Below are positions 11,555-23,800 of a stretch of 64,000 bases of DNA, piece by piece. The notes beneath the pieces are model-generated. The model was not told where the DNA came from. It made no database searches and saw only the letters and a program-made list of their open reading frames with translations. The translations under genes were made by a program, and so were the position numbers. Each line of letters opens with the position of its first letter. Within the stretch, counting starts at the first letter, position 1. Source of the DNA: Cloeon dipterum (taxonomy: Eukaryota; Arthropoda; Insecta; Ephemeroptera; Baetidae). The DNA lies in contig NC_088789.1 in NCBI RefSeq assembly GCF_949628265.1, positions 8,424,886 through 8,488,885 on the forward strand. The letters run 5' to 3'.

Positions 11555-14110
11555 CGACGCTCAACCCTTCCTGAGTCTTTGTACCTTGGTGTAACACGCG
11601 AAGAGCAGCGAAATGAATAAAACAAGCGGAGGTGAGCCCCGTTGTGCGCGCGGGCGGATGAATTTTTGAGAGTCGCCGCACCCGCCCCCGCTGCTCGCGG
11701 CTGAAAACGTGATATTCGAGCTTCTGCCACACAGATCAAAGTGTATTAACAAAAAGAAATAATGCACTCTCCACTCACACAGTTGCTGACGAGCGAGATT
11801 CCAGATGAGATTTGATGTTTTAAAGGCAAATTAATATTTTCTTACACACAACCCACTACGTACATCGGGAAAGTAATCAACAGCGAGTCGGCTCGCCCGC
11901 CCTGGCCGCCCCGGTTTCTCTCGACCGCTGCAAGCGCAATCGACCTCGGCCCTTTGCCCTTCATGTGCAGACGGGACCACCTGGAAAGCATTGGCCTTTG
12001 ACAAAGTTGAGAACAAAAGTTTCTTTAATTTCCGCCTAGAAAGTTTCACAATCGGAAATAACATAAATTATATAGTCCTCTCCCGTACATTTTGTTTACA
12101 AGGAATAGTACGCAATTATTGTTCCAAACTGAGATCGACATAATTTAACGGCCTAAAATGCCATGCTAAACAGCAAACATTGTGATTGAATAATGATGTT
12201 GCGCCAGACTCTGCACTTAGACTTCCATGTTCTAAACGACGCAACAAGTTCCGTCTTCGCAGTTTCATACAGGAAACTTTGTTGTTAGCGCAAAATTTTC
12301 AGTTATGCATGAGCCTCAAAGATTCATGCGACAGACACGCTCGCTCCGTTCTGTGATTAGTAAGTTGCAAATTAAGAGCGTGGCGTCACATCAATTCTTG
12401 AGTGCGAGTGGAACAAAAATAAAACTGATTTCGACCGCAGTGTCGCATAGCGGCCGCGCCCATTTCAGGTGGTCTTGTCACTGCTCGGCCGAAATCGACT
12501 TTCGGTGGCGGTGCGGCGCGGGTGTGTGTGTGTTGCCAAGGCGAAGAAGGGTCGACCGGCCACTTTATTTAAAATAGTCCTATCAAAACAATGAGCATGT
12601 GTGTGTATGTGTGGTGCGCGCCGGCCGGCCGGGCCACTCTCCCGCCTTGACCCGACTCCTTTATTCTCGTCGTCATTTATACACAAATACAGTACATATA
12701 CGTGTGCAGGGAACAGTGTATATTTATTATGTACATCGCGGCAGGTATGGTTGTCAAACAAAGATAGGAAACAAGTATACATGTACTCGGCATCATGTAC
12801 ATAATTTCCTCTTTGTGATCTTTTCGAGTAAAGTAGCTGAGCAAACAAAGGAGATTTTCTGCAGTGAAGAGCGAAACACTGCAGGCAGCAGACGACATAG
12901 AGAACAATCACTTTCCTTTCACGTGCGCGCTCAATTTTATTATGAAGACCCCTTTTGCTTTTTGGCAAAATTAGGAATTCCGAGAATCTAACGTCAGCAA
13001 AGAGGGCTCCTGGAGGGCGTCGCGCAGGTTTGCACTCAGCTTCAGGGTATCTCGCTGGAAAACGTTCGGTACTTGGTAAGCAAGCGCCGGATTCTTGGCT
13101 CAATAATGTTTATTGGCTCGTCAAAGTGCTCAAAATTTCCAGCTTTTTCGCAAGCCTCCGCGCTCGAGTGGCCCTCGCAAACATTTTCTCTTTTTGCGTT
13201 CGATTCGTAGCGGCCAAACGAATTCTGTTCCTATACGAAATCCCTTTAGAGGAGGAAATAAGAATATCGATGTCACGCACACACCATTCTGGATAATTTT
13301 GTACTTAAATACCTACCTACGTGCGTAGCGGTTAGTGGATCCATGTCAAGAAAAATGCTCTTAGAGTTGTGAAACACAAAAAGGGAGGTCCCAGCGTTTC
13401 GGGGACCTCGAAAACTGACCAAAAACACAAGAAATTAGAGACTAGAGGTGAGAGGCACGCGAAGCGAAATCGTCAGTGTGTAAAAAATCACTTCTCGATA
13501 TTGTTATCACTCGATACAAGTAAAATAGAAGAAGAAAAATAATCGTGAAATTCGAGTTGCGTTGCGATTATCAATCCGTTTCTGTTCGTGACTGGTCCAA
13601 AATTGTAACGTTACACACGCATTAACTGTCGCAATAAAGCGCCACGCCGGCGGTTTTTGGCGCGAAAACCAGCGTGGTGATGGGTCCATGAGATTAAAAA
13701 TATATCTATATTATGTATAAACATAAACTGTTGTGTATGTGGCCGTGCAAAATTGTTATACGCGCACTCACTGTTGTAGCCGGGGGTTGGGGGTGCGCCC
13801 GCGGTGGCTTCGCGGCCAGGCGGAGGGTGCGGACGCGGAGCTGAAGCAGCATGTCCTGCAGCCCCATTCTGATTCAGCGACGGCACACCTGCTCCGCCGG
13901 CCGGCCGCCACCGCACCTTTCGGGCGGCCCACGCACCCAGCCAATGCTCGCCCCTCACCCTGATCCGCAAAGCGCGTGCATTCGGGCCGGGGACGAGCGC
14001 TCTATTGATATAAATATGTACATGAACATACAAAAGGATGAAGATGATCTACTCTCATGTTTTGTTTGTAAATGAAAGCAGGAGATTTTAAGGGAAACGA
14101 CAAAAATAAA
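11555..14110 (+). other. Likely long 3' UTR of Dop2R
   Basis: Sequence downstream of the TAA stop. A first AATAAA lies at 11616-11621, only about 60 nt after the stop, and a second at 14105-14110. Between them are several TGTA-containing motifs, including a perfect TGTACATA (Pumilio-type) at 12796-12803, and base composition stays different from the AT-rich sequence after 14110. I infer alternative polyadenylation with a short and a roughly 2.5-kb UTR; transcripts would be needed to prove it. A 212-aa minus-strand frame at 12465-13103 shows no domain and is treated as chance. Confidence 0.35.
11616..11621 (+). terminator. Candidate proximal polyadenylation signal of Dop2R
   Basis: AATAAA 62 nt past the receptor stop codon, within a typical distance for a short 3' UTR. 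A later AATAAA at 14105-14110, followed by a T-rich stretch, could serve a longer form. Confidence 0.4.
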
Positions 14111-17100
14111 GTTTATTTATTGCTTTATGCTCGTTGAATCTGATTCTCATTTTCGCCACCCACACCTTACCCTTTTTTAATCAACAGCAGATGGAGATTG
14201 CAATTTTGTGTAGCTTAAAGAATTTTGATATTTTCATGAATAATAAGAACTGAATTAGACATAAATAGTTCATTTCATATGTATATAAGTATAAGGAAAT
14301 GATCTTCCCTAGATAAATGAAGTAGTCAAAGAGTGAACCCCATCAAAAATGGAAAAATGCATTTTCCACAGGCTAATTAAACATGTGTATGCATGTATAG
14401 AATTAAAAATGGTTCAAAATCAATCTGATCAATCATCCCTCTTTCTCACCTCTAGAATGCAGGCGCTAAAATAAAAAAAGATTAGTTTTGATTCGAAAAT
14501 GTCTGTTTTCCAAAACAATTGAGCATGACTTTACTAATTTTACTGGATTTTCCATAATCTTAATGGGGTTAAATTTCAAACAAAAATCAAACAATTCAGG
14601 AAAAATTTACATTGAAACGAAAATTCGAGCTTTGCAAAAGTCACTCTACAATTAATGCAAATAATAAATTAATTTCGACAGTTTGATGGAGGTTACTCAA
14701 TTGCCGCTTCCACAGTTAAAGCATACAGTAGTAAAATTTTCATTCTGTTCCGTGTCTCTGACATTGAAAAAACGACTGCTAAAAACTGACTGCATTAAAA
14801 AGGACAAAAAGTCTATTTTTTGCCGAAGAATGCAGTCACGAATATCTTCTATAAATCATGTAATTGACAGTCAATCAAATATGCACTCATGATTTTACAT
14901 CCAGCTTTAAATCTCTAAAGATAAATTATAGTTAAAAACTTGGTGTAGTATCTTTTTAATTTTTAAAGATGTGTGTCAGTTTAAATTTTAAGCACGAGCA
15001 GTCTACTGCAATTTCCAAATGGAAAACTGGAAGGTATTGATTAAAAAGCTCAAACATTGCCCCTTTCTTGATTATGCTTTGTGCTGATTAAAGGGGTTTT
15101 TCGTGGCTTTGGCTTCTTTCCACTTTGCGCGTGAAGGAATGGCATTTGCATGTCATTATCAATGCATGGTTACTTGATGCAAAGAAGACAATATTGATCC
15201 GGAAAGCGATTATTTCGCAAGCGTGTTGTTGTAATAACCTTCGCTTTCTGCAGCTAATAAAATTGGACTGCGAATGTGTTTACGAGCTGGAAGAGAGAGC
15301 AGCTTACAAACTGCTACAGCACTAGTCTCGCGCGTTGAGCAAAATATCGGAAAGCAGTTAGTATAGCGGAGCAAAACAAGAGCAGCTTATAAAACGTGCC
15401 AAATATCGATTTCTGCCCTGCTCAAGGGAGAAGAGCTAACTAGAAACTAACTTTAATAAAAAGAATATGAGCATCTGGAGCAAAGCCCGGTAGCATTTAC
15501 ATACACACACACATAATCGTGCTCGCTGTCCTTTTAAGGCCCGCTTTATGGTGGTTGTGTGCTTCCTCTCCGCACCATCTCTTGGGAGGGTCAACTGGCC
15601 AATCAAAAATAAATTGCCGAAAATCTGCCGCTCGGCAGCATTTGCATTCTAATTAGACGAAGTGCGTTTGCTCCTGCTGGAAACGCTTCTTTGCCTTTGT
15701 GAATGTGTGTTGCCCCCACGGCTGCAGCAGCAATAGCAGCCATGGCAGAACAAAACCAACACGCTCTCCCTTTCATCCCTCCACAGTGGCACACACTAGC
15801 AGCATACACACGCGTTGCCGCTGCTGCTTCAAAGGAGCAAAATAATTCATTCTGCAGCGGCACCGCCGACGACGGCGAAGGAATGCTTTTTTAAATAAAG
15901 TTTACCGCGCGCTCGCACGGAAAAAGCATCATTAAAAAAGGCAGAGCGGACAATAAAAATTGTTTGTTGATTTGTCAACATCACGTCGGACGCCCAAAAG
16001 CCGTAACATTGCGCAGATGCGCTTTTATTATTACCCCAGCACCACCATTTACCAGGGGTGAGATTTTTAGCCCGTATACTTTATGGCATCTAAACGTCAG
16101 CTGTGCTTACAGTTCTAGCATAATAAAAACGTAAGACCAGTTAAAATTGAAATCAGATTCTTTTTTCTGGAATAAATCTTAACTAGAATCTGCGAATGTC
16201 AGAATGTTCAGAAGACATGAATCTTATGTGCTGCAGAATATTGAAACATCTCTTTCAACCTCGCAATGCGTTCTTTTTCAAATTACATTTGATCCCGATT
16301 TATGGGGAATGTGAACCTTGTAAACACCTGTGACTCAAAGAAATATAATACTATTTATGGGTTAGAATGGCGCAATCCATTTTGGCACTTTATTAAAGAT
16401 AAAAGGGAACTAGTTGTTTAAAAATAAACGTGCAAAATGAAATATCTAATTTAATTAAACGTGCTTTTTTATCCCTCATGACATAAAAAAAGATGTTCAA
16501 TAGACCAGAACGAGCAGACCTTTCACGCCCCACAATGCAGAAAACTTTGCAAACATTAAATTCAGCTAGGAATCTCACCTCTCTGGCTTTTTACTGGCTG
16601 GCTAGCTGCTTTTGCTCTCTTGTTCCAAATAATACTCGGCGGGCGGGCGGACGTGCGTGCGTTTAATTGTCGAAACGCGCGGGCTTTTGTCGCGGAAATT
16701 TCACTTTATATATGGCCAAAAACAAACCCGCGTGCATGCAAGAGTGTAATCCGCGCGTCGCCCTTGATAAAATACCCGCCGCGGCTGCTTTTATGCCTCC
16801 TTTTGTGTCGTCCAAATCTGCGTTGCTGCACGCGGCTCGAATTCTGCAGTCGAAATTCGAAAATACCCAACCTATCCATACTCTACTCAATCAATGGCCG
16901 TTCCATGCTTTTCAGAGGGGCAAATTAAATCTGCTCTAGACTCTGAATTTTGGCCAAGGTTAAAGAAAAAATATTCTTTGGTGAATATAAAGTTCAATGG
17001 CAGTGTTTTTAATGCTGATAATATCTTCCAGTAATTGCTGCGTGAAATTAGTTCCAGGATTTTCCATTTGGTCAGCAGGTTTCTCAGTAATTGCATGCTC

Positions 17101-17780
17101 AAAGTTCACAAGCTAATTGTTCTCTGAAATGTCGAACACCGTGGAGAGGATGCCTCGTTGTTACTTAAGTTTGCTCCAGTGAAGCGCATTTCTCGTGGGA
17201 CTAATGTTAATAATTAACATTAAAGGGCATCACAGCCTTCAAGTTGAATTCCATGCCGTCGGTAATGTTGAATACTTCATTATCAGCAACAATATAGTGA
17301 TGAAAACTACATACGTCGCTTAACCTGTTAATCATTAACGATGTACTGGGAAAAAATTGTGTTTGAAATATGCAATTTTTCCGGCTGTTCTTGGCCGCTT
17401 ATTACATTTTATCATATAACAAGTTTGAAGCGCAATTTATTCTCAAGGACGTGTCTTCAGCAAAATTAGAACAGATTCGATAAATTTTCCGGCACAATTC
17501 CTTCCCAAGGAGAGTTTCAAAATTATATTTCCAGAGAAAAACGAGTTAACGCGCCCAGGAAGAAAGAAGTCCGCCACCGTTCGATCTGGTCTTGATTTTC
17601 GTTGAATTGGCTCTTCTCAATTTTCGCGCGGACTGAATTCCGTCCGTACGAACATTCAGCAGCTGACGCGGCGTGAACGCTTTTTCGCGCACAAAGGAAG
17701 AATTTTCGGCGGCCGAGCGAGCTAACGAATGAATGAAAGGCCGCTTCCGTCCTCAATATACATACATACACATATGCTGC
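14111..17780. other. Convergent intergenic spacer between Dop2R and the Rab gene
   Basis: About 3.7 kb, mostly AT-rich, between two genes pointing at each other. I see scattered short frames, some low-complexity GGCGGGCGG near 16637, and nothing that reads as an exon, RNA gene or mobile element. Confidence 0.5.
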
Positions 17781-17792
17781 GCTCTAGGGCTT

Positions 17793-17798
17793 TTTATT
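17793..17798 (-). terminator. Candidate polyadenylation signal of the Rab gene
   Basis: AATAAA on the minus strand, 90 nt after the stop codon of the Rab gene at 17888. The implied 3' UTR is short and includes the C-rich tract complementary to 17838-17871. Confidence 0.45.
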
Positions 17799-17837
17799 AT
17801 ATAAATATACATGCATATCGGACTGTTTTGAACAGAG

Positions 17838-17871
17838 TGGGTTGGTGGGTGGGCGGGCGGGCGGGCAGGGG
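17838..17871 (+). repeat. G-rich tract with quadruplex potential next to the Rab stop codon
   Basis: Six or more GGG runs separated by 1-5 bases on the plus strand, starting 17 nt past the Rab stop codon. The Rab mRNA, transcribed from the minus strand, would carry the C-rich complement at the start of its 3' UTR, while the template strand is G-rich. Similar GGGC repeats occur near 16637 (plus strand) and, as a C-rich tract, at 25768-25795 in a Rab intron. Confidence 0.6.
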
Positions 17872-17887
17872 ATGATTGGATTGCGAG

Positions 17888-20800
17888 TTATCCGCAGCCG
17901 CACGGCTTCTCGTTGAGGATGAATCTGTTGAGCGGCGACGAGGTGCTGCTGGCGTCCAAGGCGTTGGGTTCTTGCAGCACGATCGAGTCCTTGGTCGCCT
18001 CGACCGCCTTCATCTCCAGCACCTGTTCCACCAGATACGCCATCGCCTCGTCTGCAAAATCCACGCACTCGACTCAAAGGCACGTACATATGCTCTCTCT
18101 ATTAAAAATTTCCCTAGCAAAATGTTCAAGAGAGGCGAATTTTTTTTTATTTCGGAACGCCATTCAGTCGGAAAATTTAGTTTTACGCTCAAACTGGGTC
18201 TTTTTTTTACTCCCGGTGTTATTTGCTGTCGTTGGGCTTTGAGTTCTTTCAAAATGGGCGATTCGCAGCAGGAAAAAGTGTAAAATGCCCATAAAAATGA
18301 ATCAATATCAGCTCAAGGACGGTGGAGTTGAAAAAGCCTTCATTTCCTCTTCTTTTTACCAGCATCAATAACGCAGCTGTCGCATGTGTATTTCTAAAAT
18401 TGACTTTTCCACGTGCCCGTCACATTCCTCGCTTCATTTCACCACGTATCGCGGCCCGAGGCAATGTTCTCTTTCGCGTAAGAGCGCATAATCATTTCGA
18501 TACTTCAATATTTTTCAGCGGCATACACTCGGGATGGCGCATTTTAGTCAAACGAAACGTTTGCTTTGGAGGAAACGTGATATCCCTTTTAGATACTTTT
18601 CTCAATCATGCAAATGTGCTCTTTCATATCTCAGAACGTACCAGATAAAATTGCTACAAGCATGCTAGAATCAGCTATACCTTCACGACTCTTTCCCCCT
18701 TTAAGGGTATGAGCTATTTTTACAATCCCGAGCTGGAAATTTTCTTTCACCAAAAAGCAAATTCTTGAAAGAGTTAAAGGCTACTCGTTGGAAAAATAAA
18801 TTGAATAAATATTCTGAGTGCTTACGTACTTAAATCGTAAGCAGTTTTTGCAGTTGACTTTCAAGCCGTGCCACCATGTGACTCCAAATTCCTGAATCTA
18901 ATTGCACATATGATTTAACTCAGTGAAAACATTATTGAGGACTGACGGCTAGAGGTACAAAATCGAGGAAAAGTCTTGCACGTTCTTTCACTGCACAGCG
19001 GCCCCTTAGACCTTTCCATGAGCAGCACTGAATTCATGCCACCTTAGAAAACCATTGACTGCATTCAATGCTGAGCTCGGTAAAAAGATTACACGAAACG
19101 AAATTTTAAGAAAGCGCGCCACTCATCCTCCTTGTGACAAAACTTTATCTTACAAAAACTCACAAACCTAAAATTTCATCCAATCTTAAAGGATGAAAAT
19201 CTTTCACGAAAAATCCAGGGACATTCAAAGACGGCGGTGGGCTCCAACCCTACAAAGATGATTTTTGGCAAGGTTTCCCATTTGAGAATTTAATTTAGAA
19301 AACAGACACTGCAGAAACAACACACAGGGAGTTTAATTTAAATAAAAATCTAACTTTTGCAAATGGCTCTCCTCTGTGTAGATTTTGCATAGGATGGGCA
19401 TGGGTGCCTAATTAAGTTAATTAAAAACCATTTTTTAGTTATCTTCTATTCTCAAAGTTTGAAATTGTTAATTGTTTGAACGTGAAATTAATCCTGCTTA
19501 AGTTCTATTAAAATAATGATTTTACGTGAGCCTTAAAAAAGGCAATAGTCAACCCAAGAGCAAAGTGAAAGTAAACTAAAGTTTGCAACCCCGAGCATGC
19601 AAATCCACTGGAAACAAACATGAATATTTTTCCGGGCCAGCGGCCGCCGTGAGAGCGCAGTTGGCCCAAGGCGTTTTCACTGACGAGCACACACACACAC
19701 TCACCTATGTTTACATTTTCCTTGGCTGAAGTGATGAACCACGCGCCAATCGCGTACTCCCTGCAATACCTGCTAATGACGTCAGTCTGGATTATGCCAT
19801 CGGTGAGATCACTCTTGTTCGCCATCAGCACGATCGGAATCGGCGATCCGTCCGGCAGGCTCACTTTTTCCCTGATGTCCTGGATCCACTGAAAGCCGAG
19901 AGCGGTTGGTTGAGTGCGTGTTTTGCTCGGCACATATGCCCGAATTCCCGCCCGCTGTCGCCGCCGCTTCTCTTAATCTGTGATTCTGCTCTGCGCGTGA
20001 CTTATTATGCGGAAAACTATCCAATTTCGTCGGGCTTGTCGCCTCAAAGCGGCCTAATGCGCGCGTTCGCTGTGCAGAATCAATTTGAGTACACACGCGG
20101 GGGAGCCGCGTGAAAAGACTACTTATCACAAACCATAAACCGTGTTCTTCTCGGTGCTCACCTTGTGCGCCAATTGAAACGTCTCCATCCGCGAGACGTC
20201 AAACACGACGGCGGCTGCCACCCTGCAAATTGGGAATTTCGGCTTGATTCATCACGTCATTTGGAAGCGTGGCAGTGAAGTGTTTTTGATTAGTTTCTCG
20301 AGTGGGATTGCTGAAAGCAATTGAGGTGTGTGGGTTTATACCGAATTGAATAGGAAGAAGAGAGAAAATCGAGAATTTTCTACGCCCGCGTATTGCATCA
20401 GAGGGGGACTTTGTGGGAAAATAATTAAAATTGACAGTTTTGTGTTTGATACTTTTAAATTAAATTCCACATCAAACCACGCGTAGGCGGGTGCCATGAC
20501 AAGGTTTTTCACATAATGACCACTGCGTGGGATGCAGCAAATTGGAATTAAAACGCTTTTGCAACATTACGCCGAACACTCTGCCTGATTAATTTTCCGC
20601 TCTCTCATGAAAATTCCAAGTCCTTTCTCTCGGAACGAAAGTTCCGCATCGCTTTTAAGAAGAAACAATTCAAAAAACCACTAAAATAAATTTTAGCGCG
20701 TCTAAACAGTCGGTGGAGAGCAAACAAACGATGAAATTATAAAGTTAAGAGTGGCGGAAAGCTTCCACTCTCCCTCTGGAATCCTCTTATTCGCGTTTGG

Positions 20801-23800
20801 ATGCAATTGGAGCAGCGTAAAAACATCGTTTATTTACCCCCCCCCCCCCCTCGGGAGTGTGTATAGGTGTGCATATCTTTTTTGGTGGAAATTAAGTGCT
20901 AGGTTTTAAATGTTGGCTGCCGGCTGTCAGCTGGGCGAAGGTACACTCTTAACAAGTCTTCACTCTGCGGCACATCGGCGGGACTCCCTCATCCAACCAG
21001 CCCTTGCTCTCTCTCTCCTCTGCTAGCATGCGATGCGCTATGTGATGTGTGTGTGTGAGAGAGAGCCTCACATTGGCAAGAGTGCTTTCAAGCATAAGCG
21101 TCATAAACCTTTTTCTCCAGCTGACACTCGAGTGCCATTTCCAATCTCTAAAATCTGGAGGGCGCGCGCACACGCACGCATTCCTTCTTTTTCCTCCGCA
21201 AGTGATCGTTCTTCTTTATAAACTTCAAGTTTTCGCCAGAGGTGAATTATTCATCGCCCCGCAAACGCCAAATTCTGCTGTGAGAGCCCCCAGCTCAAGC
21301 AGAGGGCTCTTCTTCGGGATTTTTTCTAAGTTTATACGCTTGTGCGTGGCGTGCGTGTGTGTTTGGGAAACACGCTTCTCATTTATAGGCATGGCATTCT
21401 CGTCAAAACGCCGCTTGCACATCGTCGCCCGTCACCGCCGCACCGCGCGCTTCGTGTCGCACACACGCCGCGTTCCCAGGGGCAATTTCGCATTCTGATT
21501 TATGCCAGCAGGTTAAATTCAACTATTTCAGAGTGGAACTGTCGCTTTTTTATGAATAAATCCGCAGATCGCGTATGGTAAAAGGTGTCATTTCTCATTC
21601 CATCGCAGAGATGGGGAGTCTTGGAAATGGGACTGCCGTTACTTCATCCTGAATCTTGAGAGTGCACAAATTTGCGCTCAAAATATTTACATATTAAACT
21701 GAACGACAGGCATATCGTTAGAACCATAAATATCTTGAAAATGTGGTTCACGCCAGATGATTCTCATAAAATTCGGCAAATATTAATGTCTACATTCAAT
21801 ATCTTTGAGTTACAAAATATAACTTATTTTTTACTCTCAGCAGAATGTTAAATTTAATTTTTGGCATTGGTCTCACAAAAATACAAAAATTTTTGGCCAC
21901 TATTTCATACACACAGCAAGATCTATTATATTCGGAAATACCAAGTACGTTTTTCCTCAACATTTATTTTGTGGCTTCAAATTAAACTTCTTTCGTGATT
22001 TTTTTGAAACTTATCCCGTCCAGGCTAAATATTAACCCTATTCTAGATGGAAAATAATAGGGCTCTAATTTCAGCTTTTAGGAGCAACAATAATCCTCGA
22101 TGGGATCAGTAGAAAATCGCTATCCCATTCTAAACTGAGCAATAAAAGGTGGGAACAGCAGTGCGCACGCAGAGAGTGAAATATGGTCTAGCAATACCAC
22201 TGAAAAGCACTTTCCGCAACTATATTTGTCTTTTACTACGGACAATTCCACTCGAATGACACATGAAACCTCCAAGCGGATAAAAATAGCAGTAAAGTGC
22301 AGGAATTTACGCTCAATTCAGCTGCAACGCAATGCACGTCAATCGCGCAGTTAAGGGCAGGACTGTTGAAATTCGTTTAGCACGTCATCCTTTGCTGAAT
22401 GGAATAAGAAAAAAAGGCACGTTTTTTGTCTCAAATGTACACTTGGTTGTCAGCAATTCTGGCGAAAACAACGACGTAAATCCGACGCCCTCTTCAATTC
22501 CTCTCCAGTTTTATCAGCCATAAAGTGGCAACTTTGTTTACGTCCGTCCGTCCATCCGGGCTCGCACCCTAACCCCTGCACGTGACGAAAATAGGCAACC
22601 GGCCCGACGCGCGCGTCAGACAAAAAGCCTAAATTTAATCTCAAGGAATGAGCATAATATTTCGCAGCAGAAGCAGCCGTTGACACTCACTCGGAGGCGG
22701 GCGAGCGGGCGGGTGCGCTTCTTCATAACGAGAGGAAATGAAATCCGGGCCTTATCTCGACGACGGGAAAAAACTGTTTTTACAACGAGCCATGGAAAGG
22801 GGTGAAGGGTGGCTCTGGATTTCACTTTCATCGCAATACATCTTGCCACTTTCATCGGCCCTCTCGGGCGGCGGCGCGGCTCGAGAGTGAGCGATACGAA
22901 GGCGACGTGTTTTAGGCAAACTGCTTCCGTGACAAAACCACCCTGCTGTTCGACGACACCCTCTCTTCAAAGGGGGAGACAAAAAGGACGTGCGCAATTA
23001 TCGCCCTATCACCGGCACATCATTAGTGGGCAAAACTACACTGTAGCCGGGGCCGGGACGTATCGAGCCGCCGGAGCGGCGCACAACAACTACACAATAT
23101 AAAACGGCACTTTTTCGCAGCCAGAAAAAGCTTGTGTCCCCGGTGACTTTCGTCGGATGGCATTATCACACCAATAAATTGCGGGCACCAAAAAAAGCAG
23201 CTTAAATTTTTGCCTCTGCGTCATCGCTTGCTGCTGCTGATGGCAACCATGGGCGCGAAGAGGGTCAGTAAAGGGTGGACGCACAGGCAACCCTCTTTTG
23301 TCCCAAAACCAGTGTAATTAGATTAATTATGGCAGTTTTTATTCTACCCCTAACTTTTCTGGCATCTTCTGGTGTGCTTTTTTTGCAAAAAAATAAACAC
23401 AATAATTTAATTCAACAGAGCCCCCATTTATACTTTGGCTATACACATCTTTTCTAAGCCCGTTAAAATGTTCAACATAAGGCAAAGATTGAACAAATTT
23501 GACCAAAGTTTAATGCGTATAATGGTAATTGTAATCTAAAAGTCCTATTTCGGAATTTTTCATAATTACTTGTTCGTGTAGCTTTTTCAATAAAAATATC
23601 AACGCTAATGGGGTATTTTGTCTGACATTAAACTGTTTCTTATATCTATGGAGTCTATCATTTTTTCAATTATCAGATATTTCTTCAAATTTTAGAATAC
23701 AATTTTTATGATAAAATATGTAAATTAGATTCTTGATATAATTATGCCAATGAAGGCAGAAGCTTGCGAATTTGTCATAATTTTCAGAAGATATTAAATG

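Noticed and set aside
12465-13103. 212-aa minus-strand open frame
   Set aside because: No domain, low-complexity His/Arg/Cys-rich patches, and it overlaps the probable Dop2R 3' UTR. Treated as chance.
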